Below the pieces are notes generated by a model that did no database searches, was not told where the DNA came from, and worked only from the letters and a program-made list of their open reading frames with translations. This document shows, piece by piece, positions 14,690 to 21,254 of a stretch of DNA of 55,461 nucleotides. The position numbers were made by a program, and so were the translations under genes. This stretch comes from a virus: positions 1-55,461 of the IMG/VR virus record IMGVR_UViG_3300031653_000002. The stretch is one strand, 5' to 3'. Within the stretch, counting starts at the first letter, position 1. The number at the start of each line of letters is the position of its first letter.

Positions 14690-15418
14690 ATGTGTGTTAT
14701 AATCTATAAACCCAAAAAAGCGTATATAACACGTGAAACACTATCCGAATGTTGGGATGAAAATCCAGACGGCGGAGGTTTCATGTACTCAAAGAATAAT
14801 GTTTTACAAGTACACAAAGGGTTTATGAGTTTTAGAAAATTTTATAAACAATATAGAAAATGTGAAAATGATAATGATAGTAATTTTGTAATCCATTTTC
14901 GTATTGCAACAAGCGGATTGATAGATAGTAACAATTCACATCCGTTTTACGTCAATAAGAGTTTAGGTTTCGTTCACAATGGTATATTAAATTGCGTGGA
15001 TGTGCCCGAAAAAAGCAACAGATCCGATACTGCTATATTCAATGAAACAGTATTAAAAAAATTACCTAAAACTTTTTTGAAACAAAAAGCATATCATATT
15101 ATGCTGGAATCTATTGCCAGACAACAATGCTCTAAATTTGCATTTATGGATAATAAAGGGACTTGTTATATATTCAATGAATGTGCGGGTGTTTGGCAAG
15201 ACGGAATTTGGTTTAGTAATCAGAGGCATAAATGGGACTCGGTATTTCCGTCCAAAAAAACGGAGAAAACAACAACAGTTATTATTGAAAACGAAAAATG
15301 GATCGAATGTTATTGTTGCGGAGACTTTTACCCTGTTTCAGAATGTGTTGGTTTTGGCAATGATTTAATATGTTCGGTGTGTGCAAACGAATGTGAAAAG
15401 GATTACATTTTCAAATAG
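14690..15418 (+). CDS. Class II glutamine amidotransferase with C-terminal zinc module
   Basis: The product starts MCVIIYK, so Cys2 becomes the N-terminal nucleophile after Met removal. Further family motifs follow: NPDGGGFMY (25-33), HFRIATSG (69-76, with Arg71), SHPF, FVHNGIL (94-100) and RSDTAIF (111-117). After about residue 205 it carries a treble-clef-like zinc unit (CYCCGDF and CSVCANEC) similar to those on the amidoligase. It begins directly at the amidoligase stop, so the two are co-translated. Together they probably make an amide modification, target unknown. Confidence 0.88.
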   Translation: MCVIIYKPKKAYITRETLSECWDENPDGGGFMYSKNNVLQVHKGFMSFRKFYKQYRKCENDNDSNFVIHFRIATSGLIDSNNSHPFYVNKSLGFVHNGILNCVDVPEKSNRSDTAIFNETVLKKLPKTFLKQKAYHIMLESIARQQCSKFAFMDNKGTCYIFNECAGVWQDGIWFSNQRHKWDSVFPSKKTEKTTTVIIENEKWIECYCCGDFYPVSECVGFGNDLICSVCANECEKDYIFK

Positions 15419-15419
15419 G

Positions 15420-15446
15420 AATAAGAGATTTGATTTTTAAGGGGGT
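15420..15446 (+). repeat. 27-base translation-leader repeat, copy 2
   Basis: Copy of 13506-13532 with one mismatch, upstream of the start at 15453. It points to duplication of a ribosome-site module inside the cassette. Confidence 0.75.
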
Positions 15447-15452
15447 AGTAAA

Positions 15453-15614
15453 ATGAAAAGGTATAGTAAAGAATATGTAAATCAACTGGCTATAAAATAC
15501 TACGAGATGTTTATATCCTGTTTTGGATTACCGAACGCGTTGAAAATACATGCACAACTTGGACGGCTGTTAAGAGTGGAAAAAAATAGACGCAAGGAAT
15601 TAAAAGATAAATAG
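15453..15614 (+). CDS. Small basic helical protein (53 aa)
   Basis: TAAGGGGGTAGTAAA precedes the ATG. The product is mostly helical and positively charged at its end (VEKNRRKELKDK). Its first residues (MKRYS) echo the gene at 17133. It is followed by a terminator, so it ends the amidoligase transcript. Confidence 0.55.
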   Translation: MKRYSKEYVNQLAIKYYEMFISCFGLPNALKIHAQLGRLLRVEKNRRKELKDK

Positions 15615-15633
15615 ACACTATCCCTCCTCACTA

Positions 15634-15685
15634 ATGGGGATGCTTTGACCGGATGTCTGGTATCCCCATATTTTGATTATTTTTT
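15634..15685 (+). terminator. Intrinsic terminator inside the cassette
   Basis: ATGGGGAT (15634-15641) pairs with ATCCCCAT (15662-15669), followed by ATTTTGATTATTTTTT. The loop is 20 bases. Confidence 0.75.
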
Positions 15686-15698
15686 AAGGATTGATAAA

Positions 15699-15872
15699 AT
15701 GAAAAAATGTAAAACTGTAAAAGAGCAGGTGCAATGGATTAAAAGAGTTTTTAACCGGATAAGGGATAGTTGGAGTATAACATACAACTGGTCTTTTGAA
15801 AAAAGTAGAGCGTATTGTATAGTACTCATCGACAGATTGAATGTTCTCCAAGACATAATAAAGGATAGATAG
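15699..15872 (+). CDS. Small helical protein (57 aa)
   Basis: TAAGGATTGATAAA precedes the ATG at 15699. The product is amphipathic and basic, with no motif. An upstream in-frame ATG at 15645 lies in the terminator loop and is unlikely. Confidence 0.5.
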   Translation: MKKCKTVKEQVQWIKRVFNRIRDSWSITYNWSFEKSRAYCIVLIDRLNVLQDIIKDR

Positions 15873-15873
15873 A

Positions 15874-15996
15874 ATGATTGAACCGGATTATATAGACAAT
15901 TTGATATGTGTACTGAATGAACAAGTGGACGAAGGGTATTTGTCAAAAGAGGACGCCCTGGAAATATTGTCGGAGGTTAAAGAAAATGAAGGGTAA
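15874..15996 (+). CDS. Small acidic protein (40 aa)
   Basis: The start touches the previous stop (TAGAATG), and its end overlaps the next start by 11 bases. The product is acidic and probably two helices (KEDALEILSEVK). Function is unknown. Confidence 0.5.
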   Translation: MIEPDYIDNLICVLNEQVDEGYLSKEDALEILSEVKENEG

Positions 15997-16333
15997 ATAT
16001 ACTAACCGTTGTATGGAATGTCCCATGTCGGAAAAATGTAAGCAAAAAGAATATATGCGTCCAGATACAGAAGCAGTGCAGGGATATGTCGGCAGTGCCG
16101 ATTTATGGTGTAATGAGCATAAACCAAAAGATGCTGAAAATATGGGATATTATCCCGAAATGGATTCGCCCGCTCATTGTGCTGAATGTGGACGCCCTTT
16201 GCAATGTACCTTAACAGATTATGGCGTCGAATATGTCAAAGAAGCGTTGCAAAATGACGGCTGTTGTTGCGAATTATGGGCGACGTTGTTTGCTGCACAC
16301 TTGGAGGTAAAAGAAAATGATAGTAGTATTTAA
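15986..16333 (+). CDS. Zinc-binding hypothetical protein (115 aa)
   Basis: The ATG at 15986 follows CGGAGGTTAAAGAAA. The protein has CMECPMSEKC near residue 9, HCAECGRPLQC near 66 and a CCCEL triplet near 95. The first two look like zinc knuckles. The upstream in-frame extension from 15917 lies in another gene and is rejected. Confidence 0.6.
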   Translation: MKGKYTNRCMECPMSEKCKQKEYMRPDTEAVQGYVGSADLWCNEHKPKDAENMGYYPEMDSPAHCAECGRPLQCTLTDYGVEYVKEALQNDGCCCELWATLFAAHLEVKENDSSI

Positions 16334-16505
16334 GTCTACGTATAATGATAAAGATGAACATTGTTGGGAAATATTAGGATTATATACTAACATAGAAAAT
16401 ATGCCCAAGGATGTAAGGGATTACCCTAATATGTATAGGATTGAAACCCGACTGGTGGATATAGATTATGTTGACTTTAATATGGGAATTGTGAATAAAT
16501 TTTAG
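16317..16505 (+). CDS. Small hypothetical protein (62 aa)
   Basis: The ATG overlaps the previous gene by 17 bases after TTGGAGGTAAAAGAAA. The product is an alpha/beta mini-protein (IVVFKSTYND at its start) without motif. Confidence 0.5.
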   Translation: MIVVFKSTYNDKDEHCWEILGLYTNIENMPKDVRDYPNMYRIETRLVDIDYVDFNMGIVNKF

Positions 16506-16514
16506 AGGTGTATT

Positions 16515-16577
16515 ATGGCTGAATTTGGGATTGTTGTTGTAATCATAGGGATTATTTACTATTGGATATATAAATAG
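16515..16577 (+). CDS. Very small membrane peptide (20 aa)
   Basis: AGAGGTGTATT precedes the ATG. Almost the entire product is hydrophobic (FGIVVVIIGIIYYWIY). A candidate phage membrane peptide, supported by ribosome site and composition only. Confidence 0.4.
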   Translation: MAEFGIVVVIIGIIYYWIYK

Positions 16578-16603
16578 GGTTAAGAAATTGTGGAGGTGTA
16601 AAA

Positions 16604-16909
16604 ATGAAAGTAGAAAATATGAAAAGTCCGAAGACAGGGATGGACATACCTAATCAGTTTATTATTATAGAAGATGTTGAAGAACAATTAGGGCATGAAG
16701 CATATAAACATATATTCTATGCTGAATATTTTCAATCCTACAATTCTATAATAGTTAAGAGATATAAAGGTATAGTTTATCTTGACAAAACGTACTGGAA
16801 TTATTCAAGGACAACGTCAAAATATCGCAATATCTTTTTAGGCGAAACAACAAAGGAAACACAAGCAAAGATTAATAGCGGTGAATATGTATTGACAGAC
16901 TTGAATTAA
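16604..16909 (+). CDS. Hypothetical protein (101 aa)
   Basis: GTGGAGGTGTAAAA precedes the ATG. The product is Tyr-rich and mixed alpha/beta, ending in a helix with TTKETQAKINSGEY. No family is recognised. It is the largest gene in the right half of the cassette. Confidence 0.6.
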   Translation: MKVENMKSPKTGMDIPNQFIIIEDVEEQLGHEAYKHIFYAEYFQSYNSIIVKRYKGIVYLDKTYWNYSRTTSKYRNIFLGETTKETQAKINSGEYVLTDLN

Positions 16910-16925
16910 AGTTGCGGAGGGGATT

Positions 16926-17117
16926 ATGTATTTTAATATGGATCATAAAGAGGGCTTCGAGCAGGTATATCAATGTCAATGCAAAGCGGTATTTCCGGAA
17001 AGCAGAGTAGAAACCATAAAGACACGCTGTGGGGATAGAATTTTGCGATGCCCTGTTTGTGGTAGTCAAGAGATTAGGTGTATTGGGGATAATAGGGATG
17101 CAATACTTGAAAAATGA
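16926..17117 (+). CDS. Zinc-ribbon protein (63 aa)
   Basis: Paired knuckles QCQCKAVF and RCPVCGS make a typical rubredoxin-type zinc ribbon. The start follows GTTGCGGAGGGGATT, the only copy of the genome-wide motif in the cassette, placed exactly as a ribosome site. Confidence 0.6.
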   Translation: MYFNMDHKEGFEQVYQCQCKAVFPESRVETIKTRCGDRILRCPVCGSQEIRCIGDNRDAILEK

Positions 17118-17132
17118 ATTGGAGGTTATGAA

Positions 17133-17282
17133 ATGAAAAGGTATAGATTCGCAGTAACACCAAAAGGATGTAATATTGCACAGATAGTAAGTGTACAAGC
17201 AGAGGATAAGTATAAGGCGTTAAGGATGGTAAAAGTGATGTTCAGGGATGCTAAATTTATAGTGCCAGTAAAAGAGAAATGA
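17133..17282 (+). CDS. Small basic protein (49 aa)
   Basis: GGAGGTTATGAA precedes the ATG at 17133; the ATG at 17128 gives only two codons. The product is beta-alpha with many Lys residues. No motif is seen. Confidence 0.5.
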   Translation: MKRYRFAVTPKGCNIAQIVSVQAEDKYKALRMVKVMFRDAKFIVPVKEK

Positions 17283-17291
17283 GGTGAAAAA

Positions 17292-17576
17292 ATGACAGAT
17301 ACTAATAAGCAGACGGAATTACATTTTAGACCAACGGCGTCTGAATGTCAAGGGATAATTTATGCCGATAGCGGCAGGGCTATTGCTATTCTGTATGATA
17401 GGACGGACGGATATGGTGAATTGTTTGCCGCTGCACCGGAATTGTTAGCCATTTGTAAAGATGGGTTAAAGTTTCTTGATAGTTTGCCCGCTACGTCTAA
17501 CACGTTTCAATTAGAAAACAGGACGTATCGGCGGAAACAGCTTGAAAGTATTATTGATAGGGCTGAAAAGAAATAA
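17292..17576 (+). CDS. Phage hypothetical protein of the APELLA type (94 aa)
   Basis: The segment GELFAAAPELLAICKDGLKFL is typical of a widespread family of small phage proteins with unknown function. GAGGTGAAAAA precedes the ATG. The C-terminal half is helical and basic. Its presence shows that the cassette is itself of phage origin. Confidence 0.65.
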   Translation: MTDTNKQTELHFRPTASECQGIIYADSGRAIAILYDRTDGYGELFAAAPELLAICKDGLKFLDSLPATSNTFQLENRTYRRKQLESIIDRAEKK

Positions 17577-17585
17577 GGGGATAAA

Positions 17586-17849
17586 ATGAATACGAAACCG
17601 ATTGCCAGAGAAATAACAGAAGATGAATACGAGGAGTATCTTAACGAAGCGTGGGGAATTGTAGATGTTTGTGGATTACCATTCGACGCGGGAACTATTT
17701 TAATGGAACTTGATCCGACGGCTTTTAGATGCGGGCTGGCTGATTATGAAAGCGAGCTTGAACCGATAGAATGGGAATGCGGCGTTTGTGGAACTGTTTT
17801 CGATAACGAAAGTGAAGCCGACGACTGTTGTTGTGATGATAATGAATAA
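17586..17849 (+). CDS. Acidic zinc-binding protein (87 aa)
   Basis: AAGGGGATAAA precedes the ATG. The C-terminal part has CGVCGTVF and a DDCCCDD cluster. The rest is strongly acidic. This could be an interaction module similar to the other zinc proteins in the cassette. Confidence 0.55.
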   Translation: MNTKPIAREITEDEYEEYLNEAWGIVDVCGLPFDAGTILMELDPTAFRCGLADYESELEPIEWECGVCGTVFDNESEADDCCCDDNE

Positions 17850-17874
17850 AGGGTAGAATAAAAGAGGTGAAAAA

Positions 17875-18129
17875 ATGAGTAAAGAAATTCAACTTGTTAT
17901 TAAAAAAGAGGATATATCTAATATTCCAGACTCAAAACAAATTAAAAATATTATCATTACCAAGTTGGTGAACGGGTATATTTATGATCGCCCAAAAAAG
18001 GATAGATTTATCCGATGCACAAGTTTTAGATTGCCCGATCCTATAGTAGATAAATTAGAGGAAATAAGTAAAAGTAATAAAATAGGGATAAGCAAACTAA
18101 TCCGGCACATGATAGGATTTGATTATTAA
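17875..18129 (+). CDS. Ribbon-helix-helix-like protein (84 aa)
   Basis: The C-terminal half (CTSFRLPDPIVDKLEEIS, then KIGISKLIRHMI) has the strand-helix-helix pattern of RHH DNA-binding proteins such as CopG and Arc. Residues 1-40 may be a separate dimer or ligand arm. It is the last gene of the cassette and sits next to the repeat-rich region, so it is a candidate binder of those repeats. Confidence 0.65.
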   Translation: MSKEIQLVIKKEDISNIPDSKQIKNIIITKLVNGYIYDRPKKDRFIRCTSFRLPDPIVDKLEEISKSNKIGISKLIRHMIGFDY

Positions 18130-18285
18130 CACAGTAGAAAAAAAGAGGGGATAAAATGAGTATTGAAACCGCGGATTGATTACACGGTAGAAAAAAGGAT
18201 GATAGTGTTTCGTGCTCATAATTTTCAAATAACAAAATAAACCTCCCACAATTACCCGTCATGCCGACGATCTGTCGCCCAACAG

Positions 18286-18533
18286 GTTATCGGACTCCAC
18301 ATGGCGGGTCATTCCTTATCCGTCCCGCATTATTATCGGACGTCCAGTCCTAATTACCACGTGTCCAATCGCTAAACCCAAGCCATTATCGGACTTACCA
18401 TTGGATTTACCCCAATTTCCAAAACCAATTCCCAGTTATTATCGGGTATTACCGCGTCCGATAACCGTTTCGTCCCATATTCAATCCCATTCGCGTCGCC
18501 TATCCACGTCCGATAACGTCTGAGTCCGATAAT
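18286..18533. repeat. GTCCGATAAY repeat array, right side
   Basis: Reverse copies at 18286, 18332 and 18385, a reverse variant at 18438 (ATTATCGGGT), and forward copies at 18456, 18508 and 18524. With the left array this gives nine exact copies in the genome region. The change of orientation makes the array roughly symmetric around 18450. Confidence 0.85.
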
Positions 18534-18671
18534 CCCCGCTCTGGCGTACCCCATGTCGCCCCCCAGGGTTGTTTGTTTTCATTGGTCAAAGGAAACATCT
18601 GTGCTAATTCGACCTAAAATCTCAGACCCTATATCCCATCCAACCCATACAATCCCTACAACATGAATTCG

Positions 18672-18957
18672 GTGTCCTATGGTGCCATTTGGTGTCCTAT
18701 GAATGTCCCTTCCAAACGGACACCGTTTTCCCCATTTCCAGCCTAAAAACCCACAATATGAACCCCGTGTCCTATGTGTCCTATCACTTCTTTATTTCTA
18801 TTTCCTACAAAAAGTATATAGGGAAGGAAAAAGGGAAATCTCATAGGACACATAGGACACCGATTTTGAATACTACCCATTTTCCCGCTTATTAGCCCAA
18901 AAAAGCCCTTTTTACGCCCAACCCAAAAAAGGTCTCATAGGACACCACATAGGACAC
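18672..18957. repeat. GTGTCCTAT iterons, four forward and four reverse
   Basis: Forward 9-mers at 18672, 18692, 18767 and 18776; reverse copies (ATAGGACAC) at 18843, 18852, 18937 and 18949. The two halves mirror each other around an A/T-rich core with a purine/pyrimidine switch. Two pairs are in direct contact (18767/18776 and 18843/18852). Such arrays are typical binding sites of replication initiators. Confidence 0.88.
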
Positions 18958-18959
18958 CA

Positions 18960-20318
18960 CTATGGGAGATAATCTCTTGCCTCTGCCCCGGACTTAAATT
19001 TAAGCCCATTGTAAACATAATACCTACTATCCCTACCGCCCATTCTCCGCTTCGTCGCCTTCGGGAACTGTCTTGCTACTTCCTTCCCGAATGTCTTGCT
19101 TGACATCACCATATACCCGTTATCCCGCCCCCACTTTTTATAGGTATCATATACCGTCTTGGTCCTTACCCCAAAGTGGTACGATTCATCCCACTCATAG
19201 CTCTCCGCGAGAAACATAGCCGCAGGGTTCGATTCCTCCTTATACGCTTCCCACAGCTTCTGACTGGCATCGGCTATCACAAACCTGCGATTAGCTTTCA
19301 AATCCTTCAATCCCTCAATAGCCCAGTTCAATATCCCCGGCAACTCCTCAATAAGCTTATTATCCAAATAAGGATCAACAATACTCGTATCTACCCTATT
19401 AAAAGGCACAACTACCAATCTCCTCCACGTACCCATGCTCTTATCGGTAAAACTGGGGAAATCATTCGACAAAATCAACAGCTTCGCCGTAGCCTCCGCG
19501 GTGAATCCATGCCCCCACTTCCTCTCATAATCAACGCCATCCTTACCCGTCCAAGCCTTAATTATAGCCTCAACCTGCGGAGTCAATTCCTGCTCGGCAT
19601 CTCCGGCCACATTCAATTTCTTCCCATACGTCATATACAACGCAAATTTATCGACGAACCTCCGCAGGGGCACATCGCTACAATTCTCTTTTCCGAGCAT
19701 AGCCTTCATTACCCTGGCAAACGTACTCTTTCCCGTAGCGGCTTCTCCCTTGAGTAGCAGGAAAGACTCATACTCCTGCGTAGGAATCAACAGGTATCCC
19801 GCCCATTGCTGCAACGTCCGTCGCAACTGAGCATCCTCCATCGTAACCTCATCCACGAATTTCATCCACTTGGGACACTCTGCGGAGGGATCGTACCCAT
19901 AGGGCATTTTATTAAGGGCAAAGAAGTCCGGGGTATTCTTTTGTATTTTGGTCTCTCCATTATCTTCAAACGTCACAATCGATTTATTCGTTACAATCGA
20001 ATTCTGAGGCTCGTTGTTGTCCCTAAACCACGTATCCGGCAATCTCTCACTCACGACATTGGATAATGCCTTCAAATTAAGCATGACATTCTCTATCAGG
20101 CTGGTCGAGCACTCCACCGATAATCCCGCAATATATCTAACCAATAGGGCTTTAAGGTCATCTTTCCCCCTCTTTCGGAATATCCCATCATCCCAGAAGT
20201 AGAAATCCTCACGCCAATATATCATAGACCTCTTACGGTCGTCTCCCCAGTCTATATGTCCAATTTCCATATAGAAAGAGTATGCAATCTCCGCCGGACT
20301 TGGTTTCCTCTCAGCCAT
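18960..20318 (-). CDS. SF3 replicative helicase / primase C-terminal protein (D5/P4 type)
   Basis: The 452 aa product has the superfamily 3 motor: Walker A GEAATGKST (191-199), Walker B-like KLNVAGDAEQE (234-244), the sensor strand KLLILSNDFP (279-288) and an arginine finger GTWRRL (296-301). A D5-type N-terminal region precedes it and a winged-helix end follows. The ATG at 20318 has GAGGAAAGAACTA in front; the upstream TTG at 20342 is rejected. It is the only minus-strand gene and reads away from its own promoter at 20455-20482 toward the iterons at its 3' side. It should load at the origin and unwind DNA for the PolA enzyme. Confidence 0.9.
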   Translation of the reverse strand: MAERKPSPAEIAYSFYMEIGHIDWGDDRKRSMIYWREDFYFWDDGIFRKRGKDDLKALLVRYIAGLSVECSTSLIENVMLNLKALSNVVSERLPDTWFRDNNEPQNSIVTNKSIVTFEDNGETKIQKNTPDFFALNKMPYGYDPSAECPKWMKFVDEVTMEDAQLRRTLQQWAGYLLIPTQEYESFLLLKGEAATGKSTFARVMKAMLGKENCSDVPLRRFVDKFALYMTYGKKLNVAGDAEQELTPQVEAIIKAWTGKDGVDYERKWGHGFTAEATAKLLILSNDFPSFTDKSMGTWRRLVVVPFNRVDTSIVDPYLDNKLIEELPGILNWAIEGLKDLKANRRFVIADASQKLWEAYKEESNPAAMFLAESYEWDESYHFGVRTKTVYDTYKKWGRDNGYMVMSSKTFGKEVARQFPKATKRRMGGRDSRYYVYNGLKFKSGAEARDYLP

Positions 20319-20342
20319 TAGTTCTTTCCTCTTGTTCCGCAA

Positions 20343-20448
20343 TCATTGTTTTAATAAAGCAGCGGGGGGCATAGAAAGATGAATTGGGAATGATTGCCAC
20401 CCCGCCGCACGGTTTTACGTTTTGGAATATTACAGTATTCATCTTTCT
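20343..20448 (-). promoter_or_regulatory. Structured 5' leader of the helicase mRNA, pseudoknot candidate
   Basis: AGAAAGATGAAT (reading the minus strand from about 20448) pairs perfectly over 12 bases with its complement near 20372-20383. The enclosed loop contains GCGGCGGGG, which can pair, with one G-U, to CCCCGCTGC just after the 3' arm. The two helices together form an H-type pseudoknot shortly before the start codon. This may be a riboswitch-like or autoregulatory element. Confidence 0.6.
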
Positions 20449-20454
20449 ATATAC

Positions 20455-20482
20455 ATTATACCATAAAGGCCGTTCATTTCAA
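20455..20482 (-). promoter_or_regulatory. Minus-strand promoter of the helicase gene
   Basis: On the minus strand TTGAAA (20482-20477), a 16-base spacer and TATAAT (20460-20455). The transcript would begin near 20448, at the first base of the leader stem. It diverges from the promoter at 20509. Confidence 0.78.
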
Positions 20483-20508
20483 CCATAAAATTTTATTTCA
20501 GAAAAGTC

Positions 20509-20537
20509 TTGACTTTTGCATACAATTATGCTACAAT
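20509..20537 (+). promoter_or_regulatory. Sigma-70 promoter, probably giving a leaderless mRNA
   Basis: TTGACT, 17-base spacer, TACAAT at 20532-20537. The ATG of the next gene begins six bases after the -10 box, so transcription should start at or next to the start codon. Confidence 0.8.
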
Positions 20538-20543
20538 AATAAT

Positions 20544-20867
20544 ATGAAAGATGGAACAAAATCAATCGAATTAATAGTCGTCGAGGTATGGCAACCCGAT
20601 GACAACCACGAATTAATATGTGCACGGGAGAAAAACGCTAAAGCTTGGCATCATTTTCACGTGAGAAAATCCCCGAAGGTCGAATTTGGGGATAAACTCC
20701 TATATACATCAATTGATAATAAGCTAAAATTATTTCGGAACAAGCTGCTGATGTTCAGTCTACGTGTGGTGGACATCCCCGATGACGTCTTAGATAATAT
20801 TTTAACCGATAATGCCTACGTAGATATGGACTTATCTCCATATAAAGGATGGGAAAATGGCTGGTAA
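20544..20867 (+). CDS. Hypothetical protein, probably leaderless (107 aa)
   Basis: The ATG is placed by the promoter, and the upstream in-frame extension to 20394 crosses the promoter and leader. The product is an OB- or barrel-like small protein (ELIVVEVWQPDDN at the start, VEFGDKLLYTSID in the middle). No motif is recognised. It opens the operon that leads to the terminase. Confidence 0.62.
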   Translation: MKDGTKSIELIVVEVWQPDDNHELICAREKNAKAWHHFHVRKSPKVEFGDKLLYTSIDNKLKLFRNKLLMFSLRVVDIPDDVLDNILTDNAYVDMDLSPYKGWENGW

Positions 20868-21000
20868 GGGTTCGAGAAGACGAGTAACGTTAGTAAGCCG
20901 AGGGGAATACGATCTGCGGTGGGCTTTGGCCTACGGTAAAATATCGTTTGATCGCTTCGAGGCTAAGATGAAAAAAATCAAACAGGAAAGGAGAAGATAA
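20857..21000 (+). CDS. Small basic protein (47 aa)
   Basis: It overlaps the previous gene by 11 bases after GGGAAA and ends in TAATG with the next. It is strongly basic (KGSRRRV at the start, KKIKQERRR at the end) and may bind nucleic acid. Confidence 0.55.
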   Translation: MAGKGSRRRVTLVSRGEYDLRWALAYGKISFDRFEAKMKKIKQERRR

Positions 21001-21254
21001 TGAAAGAATTACCAAGTCATAAAGAATGTCAAGATGCTGTTGAAGCTGGTGAAGATACAGCCCTCCACAAATTCATCTACGACCAAGAACCAGCAGGTAG
21101 AGAAGACGAGGAAGAATTTAGAAAAGGACTGTTGGACGTTATAAACGAGGGGAGGAAAGCCACCTTAAAGTGGGTAAAAAGGGAAGCTATTAGTTTAGAT
21201 GAACGTGGGGATATAAGTAGGAAAATTATTGATAGAGAAATAGAAAAATTATGA
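21000..21254 (+). CDS. Acidic helical hypothetical protein (84 aa)
   Basis: Preceded by GGAAAGGAGAAGATA and overlapping the next gene by four bases. The product is charged and helical (HKECQDAVEAGEDTALHKF), with no known motif. Confidence 0.6.
   Translation: MKELPSHKECQDAVEAGEDTALHKFIYDQEPAGREDEEEFRKGLLDVINEGRKATLKWVKREAISLDERGDISRKIIDREIEKL

Larger units (their letters stand above)
12605..18258. mobile_element. Accessory cassette of foreign composition, about 5.65 kb
   Basis: Between the two GTCCGATAAY arrays the sequence becomes visibly richer in A+T. It uses TAAGGGG-type ribosome sites and contains a single copy of the genome-wide motif, where about five would be expected. An 8-base inverted pair, CGGGTAAT (12605-12612) and ATTACCCG (18251-18258), marks its edges. 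No transposase or integrase is inside, so the mechanism of entry is unknown; homologous exchange between repeats is one option. It carries the amidoligase/amidotransferase pair and about sixteen small genes. Confidence 0.6.
18130..18959. other. Non-coding intergenic region, candidate replication origin
   Basis: No convincing gene lies in these 830 bases; the open frame 18689-18895 runs through iterons and has no ribosome site. The region holds the right GTCCGATAAY array (18286-18533), an A+T-rich stretch near 18785-18840 and eight GTGTCCTAT iterons (18672-18957). It ends at the stop of the helicase gene. The layout (two repeat families, an unwinding-type stretch and an adjacent replicative helicase) fits a phage origin. 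Confidence 0.65.

Noticed and set aside
12605-18258. Classical insertion sequence or integron
   Set aside because: No transposase, integrase or attC-like site is visible; the inverted edge pair is only 8 bases and could be chance.
18689-18895. A 68-residue ORF across the iterons
   Set aside because: It runs through repeats, has no ribosome site and reads like translated repeats (RTHRTP); it is treated as non-coding.
12439-18960. CRISPR array
   Set aside because: The repeats are 9-10 bases with irregular spacing and both orientations, so they are iteron-like and not CRISPR.
20394-20543. N-terminal extension of the gene at 20544
   Set aside because: The extension would cover the helicase leader and two promoters; the ATG at 20544 fits the promoter.
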